Shown: one piece after another, positions 11,969-19,926 of the stretch | Position numbering within the stretch: the stretch's first letter is position 1 | Layout: each line of letters starts with the position of its first letter | NCBI GenBank assembly: GCA_964374095.1 | Contig: CAYJXJ010000043.1 | Span: forward strand, 1-29,386 | Reading direction: 5' to 3' | DNA: 29,386 nt | Source: CAYJXJ01 sp964374095 | Lineage (GTDB): Bacteria > Elusimicrobiota > Elusimicrobia > UBA1565 > UBA9628 | Position numbers and translations under genes: made by a program | The notes under the pieces: generated by a model | Seen by the model: the letters and a program-made list of their open reading frames with translations, nothing else | The model's database searches: none | Told to the model about the DNA's origin: nothing

Positions 11969-14900
11969 CTATTCGTCCATGACCTCCGCATCGTCGGCAG
12001 CCTCACGTTCCAAGTCCCACTGGGCCGCCTTCTCCAGGTTGGAATAGAACTTGTAGGTGATGCTGTCCGGGAGGTGCTGTCTCTTGAGTTGAGCGGCTCG
12101 TTCCCGCATCTCGACGTATTCGCGCGCCGGCTCTCCAATTGCCCGCGAGATGCTGCGCGAATGCGCCCCCGCCGCCAGGCAACTGCCAACGCTTCGCAGC
12201 ACGTCCTCGGATATCTTCTGCGCCGAGGTCAGCAGCGCGTCCACGATGTCGGCGTGATCTAGAACAAAGTTCGGATAAGAGTGCTGGACCGAGTAGGCGA
12301 CCGCCTTCAGTTCCCGCGGGTCGGCGTTTTTCGCCCGGGCCCGCAGCACGGCGGCTGCCTCGGCAGTGAACTGGCCGGCAATCAGGTTCGCATATTCGGC
12401 ATAGAACAAACTTTCAATTCCGCCCAGTCCGGAATCACGGACAAAGTCGATGGCCTTGTTGATCAGTTGAGCTTTCAATTCCGAGGTCAATGCGCGGAAG
12501 GCCCCTTGGAATTGGCTTTCGATCAGATATGGGAGAGGACGATAGTCTCCATGCTCGTCGCCTAGACTGACATAATGCCGGATGCGCCTCTCGAAAAGGG
12601 CGGCGGCGACGAGAGGCTGCTGGTTTGAAGCCCGGATCAATGCCTGCTCGATCCAATAGTCTTCGATCTCTGGAACCGAGACCAGCGCGTTCAGCAGAGA
12701 CTCCCAATCGGCCTGGCCAAAGGCGGCAAGCAGGGGGGCGCTGTTGACGAGAGTGGAGCAGACTTCGGAGGCATGCCGAGCATTACTGTCAATCGACGCT
12801 GCCAACAGCAGACTCTTCGCTGACGTGATATCGGCCTCCGCCAGCTTGGCGACAATGAAGCCCCATGTATGGTCCGGGGACACCTTCCATCGTGAAATCA
12901 GGGCGCGTTCTTCGGGAAGAAGTTTGACCTCTGGATGATCCTTCAGGAGGAACCAGATGAGGCGGCGAATGGCGTCGTCCAAGTCGCGTCGGATACCCTC
13001 CGGCGTCTTTGGATCGAGGACTTTCTGATTGAAAGCCTCCAAGAAGGCCAGGTAATCTTTGCGGTGGGCATCGGACTTGTCGGCTGCGATGCGGCAGGAC
13101 CAAATATACTGAACCCCTCCCCACAGCAACCCACGATTCGCGGTCTTGTCTAGTATCTGCCTCGCTAGCTTGGCGGAGAAATCGGTCCATGCCGCATCGT
13201 CCCCGCTCCGGTAGGCGAGAGCAGTGGTATGGGGTTGTATCCCTACCCGAACGAGCTGATTGTGGATTTCCTCGAGGATCTCCGCGGCCCGAGGCACGCC
13301 GGCCGCCATGAGAGCCTCTTGCGCCATCCGGATCTTCTCTTCCTCCGGCCCGGTGAACCGCCGTCCGAGGAGCCCATCCAGAAGGGCGTGCCGTTCTGGG
13401 TGGGCTTCGGCAAGACTCTTATGCAGGCGGACCCTAACCTCGCGGATGGCGGGGATGCCGCGCTCCTCTTTATCCTTGAATACGTCCAAGAGATCGTCCA
13501 TGACGTGGATTAGGACATAGGCGGCTTCGGCGCGGCCCTGGGATATGGCCTCGGTCGCAAGGCTCTCGAGTTCCTTCAATGCCGTCTCGCCAAGCTTTGC
13601 CCATTTTGGCGGCTGATAGATTGGCAACTGGCCACGCAGGAGATGGGTCGCCTCTGGTATTAGTCGAGCACCGAATTCCCCGCGAATGCAGCGGGGAAGC
13701 AGCGCTATCACTGTCAACTTGAACTCCTCTAACTCGGCGGTATGTTCCAGTTCCCCACGCTTTATCGTGAAGACGTGTCCTTGGGCGTATGTCTGTTCCC
13801 ACTCCTTTTCGAGGAACTCCTTGAGTATCTCAAGGGGCGCATGGTCCCACTCGGTCGACTCCTTGACTCCCTGCTCCAGCCACTTCTGGATATGGGCGAG
13901 GATGGTTCGGTACTGCGCCATTCGGGGGCCGGGCCGGAATTCAGCCAAGGACTCCAGGTGGCGGTGGGCATGCGATGGACACGCATTGAGCGCTCGGGTA
14001 TCGTGCTTTCCGAAGTCCCAGAGATAATCGATGCATTCCTCGAACAGTGCCTTGTCGTCTTTCGCGATCTGCGCCAGGGCGTAGGCGATCTGCGAGGCCG
14101 CCTCTATTTCATCCTTCTGAGAATCGCTCAAACCCTTCAGGTTCGCGGCGTAGCGTTTATACGTCTGCCGCAGAAGTCCCAGTCCCAAGTCGGGCAAATA
14201 ATACGCGGCGTCGCCCAGCAGCTTCAGAAGCTCGGTTCTCTCTTCGATGTCGGTGCTCTTCCCGAAGGAAACCTCGATGGCAGCCCACACATCCGCAAAC
14301 GGCGAAGGCTGCGGCGTGGCGGACGATTTCTGGATCACCCATTCCGCCCGGGCGATGTTCTCCAAGACGGGCTTGGCGCTCTCCTTGATCGTCAGGATTA
14401 GAGTGAGCAGCAAGTCGGAGTCCGGCTTCTTGGCCCAGTACTCCGTCAGGATGAAGTCCTGGACGATGCGGTTGTGCAGCTTGTACTTGCGGCCGACCAG
14501 GTAAACCAGGCGTTTCGCCCTGAGGTCTTCCAGCAAGGCCCGGAAGTCACCTGGCTGGGTTAGGGACGCGAAGACAGCCTTCAAGGTCGGATCATCCGGG
14601 GATGCTCCTCCCGTCAGCGCCAGCGCCTTGGCCGCGGCAAGCTGAGGTTCCTTCCCCTTGTCCCGCACCTCGCCAAGGATGTAGTCCCGGAAATGGCTCT
14701 GCATGTCAACAGCGTTGCCGATGGTCCGCGGATCGTAGCCATGATGGAAATAGAGGTCGACGTAGAGCGGAACGCCGTTGGTAATCCTGCGAATCGCAAG
14801 GACATTGGGCTCGGTCAAAGCTAAGTTGTTGGTCCGGACGTAGTCCTTGAGTTCGTCGAAGCTCAGCTTTGCAAGGGTGATTGGGGGGAAGAGTTCGGGA

Positions 14901-15862
14901 GCGACAAAGGGGTGAGAGCGCCGATAGATTTGTCCTTCTTCACCTTCCTGGCAGATGAGGATTAATCGCATCCGCGGGAAGTGTGGGGAATTCGCCAGCA
15001 TCTTCACCAGATTGGGAAGGTCCTCTCTTTCGTCGGCGTCATCGATGACGATGACGAGCGGGCGATCCGACCCGGGGTCAGGAGTGAGCTGGCGGACGGA
15101 CTCGATGTGAACGGCCTGGCCGGAGAGGATGACATGGACGTCCGGATAACCGGCCTTTACGGTGTCGATCATTTCCCTAATGGCATGGTAGACGGAGATG
15201 GTCTTGCCATGCGCGGGCAAGCCTGATAGCACCGCACCGCCCTTGCCCTTCGACAGGAGAGCGTCAATGAGGGCTTGCCTCGGTTTAGCGCGACCGATTG
15301 GCGAAGGGAGCTTGTCCGGGTCAGGCGCGACCTTGGAAATCCTGGAGTGCAGGTGGGCTAAGAAGACTTCCCATTCGCCGAAGGACGAAAACTCCAGCGG
15401 GGTCCAGCGAAAACGTTCCACCGAGCGGCAAACTTCGTTGACGGCAGAATCCTTGTCGGCGAGATTGGTTTTTGTATAGGTGAAATCGAGCCGGCGCTCT
15501 GAGGCGGCGCGCTCCACCTTGGCGACTAGCTCGGCGAGGCGTGGCTCTCGCGCAGCCAAATCCTGGCCGATGAAGCAGAATAGGGGAAGGCGTCGACGAA
15601 GCGTCTCGTCGAATTCTAGCTCGGTGATCGAGCAGTTATTGAGCTCGGGGCGCGGGGTCCCGTACTTGGTGTTCAGGAGCAGAATCACGGCTTGGCACTT
15701 GGCTAGCTCCTTAGTGGAGAGCCTTGCGGGGTCCAATGGCTGCGGATCGAAGGGCATCAACATCACCCTGTGGCCGCTGGCCTCCAGCCTTGCCTTGACC
15801 GCCGTCGCTATGGGCGCGACTTCGGAGGGGCCACTGATAAAGATCGACCGGAACTCGCTCAT
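11969..15862 (-). CDS. DUF4062-STAND NTPase (candidate defence sensor)
   Basis: A 1297-residue protein. Residues 1-~105 are a DUF4062 domain: RSIFISGPSEV (5-15), HRVMLMPFD, CQAVILLLNTKYGTP, then SITELEFDETLRR and LPLFCFIG, a TIR-like Rossmann fold usual at the N-terminus of STAND proteins. A P-loop NTPase follows with Walker A SGLPAHGKT (213-221) and Walker B LVIVIDDADE (269-278), then a winged-helix-like region (~400-480). The rest (~500-1297) is long alpha-helical repeat, the usual ligand-sensing half. ATG 15862 overlaps the methyltransferase stop (ATGA), so the gene is coupled to the DISARM-like core. The family logic is that target binding triggers NTP-dependent oligomerisation and activates the effector. 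Here the effector could be the DUF4062 domain itself or the adjacent HEPN-like protein. The gene is somewhat lower in GC than the helicases. Confidence 0.78.
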   Translation of the reverse strand: MSEFRSIFISGPSEVAPIATAVKARLEASGHRVMLMPFDPQPLDPARLSTKELAKCQAVILLLNTKYGTPRPELNNCSITELEFDETLRRRLPLFCFIGQDLAAREPRLAELVAKVERAASERRLDFTYTKTNLADKDSAVNEVCRSVERFRWTPLEFSSFGEWEVFLAHLHSRISKVAPDPDKLPSPIGRAKPRQALIDALLSKGKGGAVLSGLPAHGKTISVYHAIREMIDTVKAGYPDVHVILSGQAVHIESVRQLTPDPGSDRPLVIVIDDADEREDLPNLVKMLANSPHFPRMRLILICQEGEEGQIYRRSHPFVAPELFPPITLAKLSFDELKDYVRTNNLALTEPNVLAIRRITNGVPLYVDLYFHHGYDPRTIGNAVDMQSHFRDYILGEVRDKGKEPQLAAAKALALTGGASPDDPTLKAVFASLTQPGDFRALLEDLRAKRLVYLVGRKYKLHNRIVQDFILTEYWAKKPDSDLLLTLILTIKESAKPVLENIARAEWVIQKSSATPQPSPFADVWAAIEVSFGKSTDIEERTELLKLLGDAAYYLPDLGLGLLRQTYKRYAANLKGLSDSQKDEIEAASQIAYALAQIAKDDKALFEECIDYLWDFGKHDTRALNACPSHAHRHLESLAEFRPGPRMAQYRTILAHIQKWLEQGVKESTEWDHAPLEILKEFLEKEWEQTYAQGHVFTIKRGELEHTAELEEFKLTVIALLPRCIRGEFGARLIPEATHLLRGQLPIYQPPKWAKLGETALKELESLATEAISQGRAEAAYVLIHVMDDLLDVFKDKEERGIPAIREVRVRLHKSLAEAHPERHALLDGLLGRRFTGPEEEKIRMAQEALMAAGVPRAAEILEEIHNQLVRVGIQPHTTALAYRSGDDAAWTDFSAKLARQILDKTANRGLLWGGVQYIWSCRIAADKSDAHRKDYLAFLEAFNQKVLDPKTPEGIRRDLDDAIRRLIWFLLKDHPEVKLLPEERALISRWKVSPDHTWGFIVAKLAEADITSAKSLLLAASIDSNARHASEVCSTLVNSAPLLAAFGQADWESLLNALVSVPEIEDYWIEQALIRASNQQPLVAAALFERRIRHYVSLGDEHGDYRPLPYLIESQFQGAFRALTSELKAQLINKAIDFVRDSGLGGIESLFYAEYANLIAGQFTAEAAAVLRARAKNADPRELKAVAYSVQHSYPNFVLDHADIVDALLTSAQKISEDVLRSVGSCLAAGAHSRSISRAIGEPAREYVEMRERAAQLKRQHLPDSITYKFYSNLEKAAQWDLEREAADDAEVMDE

Positions 15863-18800
15863 GATACGCGCTCCGGATGCCGTATTCTGGGGCCCGCCGG
15901 CGGCGGGTCGAGGTGGGTCTGGTAGGGCTGGCCGGTGCGGATCGCATCGGAGAGGGCGTCGTAGATTTCGAGGATTATGTCCTTGGTGCGGTAGCTGCCG
16001 AACTTCTCCTTGTCCTCCCGCTTAACGATGGGGAAGGTGTCCATGATGTAGGCCACGGCGTGGCGTGGGGTCGGGAAGCTGGCTTTGAGCTGCGCCAGTT
16101 CATCCGGCGTCTCGCCCTCCACCGGACACCACTCTCCGTTCTTCTCGGCCGGGAGGTAGAGGTGGAAGAATGCTGCGTCCAGTTCGCAGCGGAGCAGGAA
16201 CCGGCGCTTCTCGTCCCAACGGAATGGTGGGCCCTCGTAGCCGCAGTCCCGGGCGAAGGACTCAAGATCCCAGGCGGTGTAGCTCAACTCCAGCACCCGG
16301 GGGAGTATCCACTCCTGGAGCGCATGTGCATCCGTGGCCCACTGGCAGCCTTGAGTGTAGGTCTCTGGCGGAAAGACTGGGAGCTGCTTCACAACGAAGA
16401 AGTTGAAGTTTCGACTGCTGATTTTTAGCCGCGCAGAGTAATCGAAGGCGAAACTATTGAAGCATGCCAGCGCTGCAGCAATCGTTGTAGGAGAGAGTCC
16501 TTCATCAAATGAAACAGTTGGAAGGGAATTGCCTGCTGCGACTGAGCCAACAATAGCTGCAATGAAAGTGCGCTCGTTGTTGGGGTTGGCGATACCATGA
16601 AAGGTGAGCCAATATGCAGGAACGTCCTGGTTGGCGGCGGTGGCAGCGTCGGATGCCGTAACCCAGGATCGAGGGATTGATAGAAAATGAGGGTTGCCCT
16701 TCTCCAGGGCTGATGTTTCCCGTTCATTTCCGTTCTGAAGATCAGTGGCCGACGTACCATCGAAGGTTCCGGCACGATGGTCATAGAGATAGGTAAGCTT
16801 GCCCTCATAGAGCGGCAAGAAATCCTCGCTATCTTTGCGGAATACATTCCCATCCAGGCGCCAGCCTTGGGCTTCCAATTTCTCCTGGCTTTGGAAAAGA
16901 TGGGAGTCGTTCGTCATGTGAAACATAGCGCCGAACCGGACACTCCACGGGTTTTCCTCGGGCTGGTCGCCCTGTGCTTCTCGAAGAAGTATAGATGCGC
17001 GGCGGTACACGGCTTTGGACAATTCGGCATCGAGAATAGAACGGAAAATGGGACAAGTCCGGGTGTTGGGGTTTAGCCGGGCGATATCCTGCGCGGTGAG
17101 AGTGAAACGGCGGTTCGATTCACGTAAGTCATCCACACTGTGAGCAAAGAAGGCGAATTCTGCGGCCTCAGCCAGAGGTTGTATGCCACGACGGACTACG
17201 AAGAGGCAAAATCTCTGTTCCGCATGAACAGCCGGAAATAGCCCCTCCCTGTTCTCAAAGTCAAACAGGCTGGCCAAGGACTTGCGATCCACAATGTCCT
17301 GACAGAAGAATTTCGTGGTGTCATCAGTGGCAATGCCGGTGGGGAGCACACATCCGAGGCGACCAGTTGGGTCAAGCAGGTTCCGCATCCCCTCGGCAAA
17401 GGCGGCATAGAGGTTAATATCTCCCCGACCGCAAAGTGGGTAGCGGCCACTGTTGCGCAGAAGGTGGCTCTCGCCTTCGGCCCGGCGCAGGTCGGCGAGG
17501 AACTGCATATGAAGAGCCGGGTCGCCGGCTTTGAGCACCGCTATGAGCCGTTTGCGGGCCGCGGCGTTGGGGGCGTCAGCGATGTCGGGCCGGCGCTCGG
17601 CGAACCATTCCTTCTCCTGGAGCTTGACCCGTTCCCACGGCGGATTGCTGAGGACGACGTCAAAGCCTCCACGACCGAAGACCTCCGGATAGGCCAGGTG
17701 CCAGTGGAAGAAGCGGAACTCCTCGGCGAGGCGGGTCGCTTCCTTGGCGATCTCCTGCGTTAGCGGGCGGCCTTGGGCCAGATCATTAAGTTGTGCCTGG
17801 GTGATTCCGACCGGCTCCAGGGTCCCGGGCTTGAAGCTCTTGGGGATGACGAAGGCCGCGCACCAGGCGTCGGCGAGTTGCGCCTTCCTCTTGAAACCTG
17901 CGTCCGCCTCGGCCGTGGAGAAGGCCGCGGCCTTCTTGCGGATCTGTTCCGGGCTGTCCTCCGGGAGTTGCTCGATGGCGGAGGCCGCCTCTTGGAACTT
18001 CGTCTGCGTCGCCGTGTCCTGTTGGGCGAAGAGTTCGCCGAACCCCTCGCGTTCTCCGGAGTTCCGCTTCTTCAGGACCGAGCACGCCTTTTTGTCGTCG
18101 CCCTCGATCGGCTGGAAGGCGCTGTCCGGGATGCCCTTGGCCAGAAGCTCCGGCGTCGCGCCGAGCAGGCTGTTGCCCACTCGGATGTGGTGGTCGAGGA
18201 AGGACAGGGGCTTGCCCGGCTCCAGGGCCTCCATCCACAGGCTCACCTTGCAGAGCTCGGCCGACATGGGGTTGATGTCCACGCCGTAGAGGCAATGCGC
18301 GATCACCTCGCGCAGGGCCGAGCGGATCGCCTGCGGGGAGGGCTCGTCCTCGCCCGTGCGCGCCGCGGCCACGCGCTTGGCCATCCGGTGGGCCGCGGCG
18401 ATCAGGAAATGCCCGGAGCCGACGGCGGGGTCGCAGACCTTGAGCCCCAAGATGGCCTGCGCCGCGGCCTCGCCCTGCTTGCCTTTGACCGCGGCGGCGA
18501 CAACCGGCTCCAAGGCTGAATCCAGCAGGCACTGCACCAAGCTGTCCGGCGTGTAGTAGCTGCCCGTCGTCTTGCGCTCGTGGCCGGCCGCGGTCTTGAG
18601 CTCGAACTTCCTGTCGACGGGGTCGATTTCGGGGTGAAGCTCCAGCAGGCCCTCGTAAACGCTCCCGAGCTCCTCGGAGCCCAGGTTCTTGTAGTCCACG
18701 GGGCGCCGCGACTTGCCGTCCTGGATGAAGGCGATGGCCCTAAGCGCCGCGAGGAAGCGCCTGTTGCCGGCCTGGCAGCCGTCGACGTCCGGCGTGGCCT

Positions 18801-19923
18801 TGAGCGACCAAAGGAAGCTCCCGAGGGCCGGGAGGCCGAGCTCAGGACAGCCCTCGTCGCCGCCCAACTTGGAGGAGACCAGGAGGAAGACCTTCCAGAG
18901 GTCGGCATGGGGGCCGCCCGAGTGCCGGAACGGCAGGTCCCTGAGGCGGCCGAGGGAGTAGAAGCGCAGGTATCGCTCCCTAGCCTCGCGGCCGGCGCCG
19001 GGCGAATGCAGGAGGTTCCGGTCTTCGGCCACGAACAGGAACAGGATTCGGTAGACGGTGCGCAGGATCTGCCGGTAGAACTCCTGCTTGTCGAGCCTGC
19101 CGCTCGACAAGCGGTCCCGCAGCGCGGTGTTCGCGGGGTGGGCGATGAGGCCCGAGCCGAGCTCGGCGATGGCCCGTTCCACGCCCGGGCGCAGGTTCTC
19201 CAGGGCCCGGAGGGACTTATCCTCGGCCGCCTTTTTCCATTTCTCGAGCCAGCCGGCCGAGGGCTTCTCGCCCTCGAAGCGGGATTGGTGGCACAGAATC
19301 CAGAACAGGAAAAAGTCGGGGTAGAGGTCGCCGTCGAAGATCGCCTTGAGGTCGAACTCGACATAGGCCTGCCGGGTTAGGGCCGCGTTGTCGCGCAAGA
19401 GGCGCAAGGTCAGGCCATTGGTGACGATGCCCCAATACAGCTCCTGCCGCCGGTTGAGGAGCTGCTGCACCAAAGAGTGCGGGCTTCCCGCGGCTGCGCC
19501 GGCCACTCGTTCGGTCCGCTTGTCGAGGTCCACGGTGGAGCCGAGCAGGTGGACGGGCACGTTCTCCCATTGATGAGAGATGGCGTAGGACTTGCCCTCG
19601 ATCTCGATGGCGCGCGCCGCAGGCAGGCGCCCGAAGTTGAGCTCCTGAAAGATCGGCAGGAGCCAGCGCTCCCGGGTCTCCGTGGTGGTGGAGGCTCCCT
19701 CGGGCTTGGCCGCGACGCTTTTCTTGAAGCTGGCCCAGCAACCCTTGAGCCGGCTCCAACTGCGGCTGACGGCCTCGTTGAGCTTCTCGCCCTCGGCGAG
19801 GTGATAGCTTGTCGGCTCCAGGCCCAGGGTCCCGCTTCCCGGCTTGAGCAGTTCCTGTAGAAAGTCGGAAGGGAGCAGCCCGCCCTCTGAAGTCACCGCG
19901 ACGAAGGGGCGTTGGACTTTCAT
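15859..19923 (-). CDS. Eco57I-type N6-adenine DNA methyltransferase (DISARM class-1-like)
   Basis: A 1354-residue SAM-dependent DNA methyltransferase. SAM motif I is CDPAVGSGHFLIAAAHRMA (about 496-514). YGVDINPMSAELCKVSLWME follows, and the catalytic motif IV is FDVVLSNPPWERVK with NPPW near 757. These are hallmarks of N6-adenine enzymes of the Eco57I/type IIG group and of DISARM DrmMI. The long N-terminus (1-~400) is helical, with LLPIFQELNFG typical of the group; no clear nuclease motif is seen. The region ~825-1200 should hold target recognition. The C-terminal 108 residues recur in the primase chimera. It starts 3 bp after the SNF2-like helicase stop and overlaps the STAND gene. Presumed role: marking self DNA. 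The recognition region is strikingly lower in GC than the rest, suggesting a swapped specificity domain. Confidence 0.85.
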   Translation of the reverse strand: MKVQRPFVAVTSEGGLLPSDFLQELLKPGSGTLGLEPTSYHLAEGEKLNEAVSRSWSRLKGCWASFKKSVAAKPEGASTTTETRERWLLPIFQELNFGRLPAARAIEIEGKSYAISHQWENVPVHLLGSTVDLDKRTERVAGAAAGSPHSLVQQLLNRRQELYWGIVTNGLTLRLLRDNAALTRQAYVEFDLKAIFDGDLYPDFFLFWILCHQSRFEGEKPSAGWLEKWKKAAEDKSLRALENLRPGVERAIAELGSGLIAHPANTALRDRLSSGRLDKQEFYRQILRTVYRILFLFVAEDRNLLHSPGAGREARERYLRFYSLGRLRDLPFRHSGGPHADLWKVFLLVSSKLGGDEGCPELGLPALGSFLWSLKATPDVDGCQAGNRRFLAALRAIAFIQDGKSRRPVDYKNLGSEELGSVYEGLLELHPEIDPVDRKFELKTAAGHERKTTGSYYTPDSLVQCLLDSALEPVVAAAVKGKQGEAAAQAILGLKVCDPAVGSGHFLIAAAHRMAKRVAAARTGEDEPSPQAIRSALREVIAHCLYGVDINPMSAELCKVSLWMEALEPGKPLSFLDHHIRVGNSLLGATPELLAKGIPDSAFQPIEGDDKKACSVLKKRNSGEREGFGELFAQQDTATQTKFQEAASAIEQLPEDSPEQIRKKAAAFSTAEADAGFKRKAQLADAWCAAFVIPKSFKPGTLEPVGITQAQLNDLAQGRPLTQEIAKEATRLAEEFRFFHWHLAYPEVFGRGGFDVVLSNPPWERVKLQEKEWFAERRPDIADAPNAAARKRLIAVLKAGDPALHMQFLADLRRAEGESHLLRNSGRYPLCGRGDINLYAAFAEGMRNLLDPTGRLGCVLPTGIATDDTTKFFCQDIVDRKSLASLFDFENREGLFPAVHAEQRFCLFVVRRGIQPLAEAAEFAFFAHSVDDLRESNRRFTLTAQDIARLNPNTRTCPIFRSILDAELSKAVYRRASILLREAQGDQPEENPWSVRFGAMFHMTNDSHLFQSQEKLEAQGWRLDGNVFRKDSEDFLPLYEGKLTYLYDHRAGTFDGTSATDLQNGNERETSALEKGNPHFLSIPRSWVTASDAATAANQDVPAYWLTFHGIANPNNERTFIAAIVGSVAAGNSLPTVSFDEGLSPTTIAAALACFNSFAFDYSARLKISSRNFNFFVVKQLPVFPPETYTQGCQWATDAHALQEWILPRVLELSYTAWDLESFARDCGYEGPPFRWDEKRRFLLRCELDAAFFHLYLPAEKNGEWCPVEGETPDELAQLKASFPTPRHAVAYIMDTFPIVKREDKEKFGSYRTKDIILEIYDALSDAIRTGQPYQTHLDPPPAGPRIRHPERVS
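15868..16191 (-). repeat. Methyltransferase-tail module, native copy
   Basis: This is the 3' end of the methyltransferase gene and the presumed source type of the module at 9921-10244: same length, no gaps, 85 of 108 residues identical. It contains AYIMDTFPIVKR, SYR.K.IILEIYDA and LDPPPA, all typical of the Eco57I-type C-terminus. Confidence 0.88.
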
Positions 19924-19926
19924 GGG

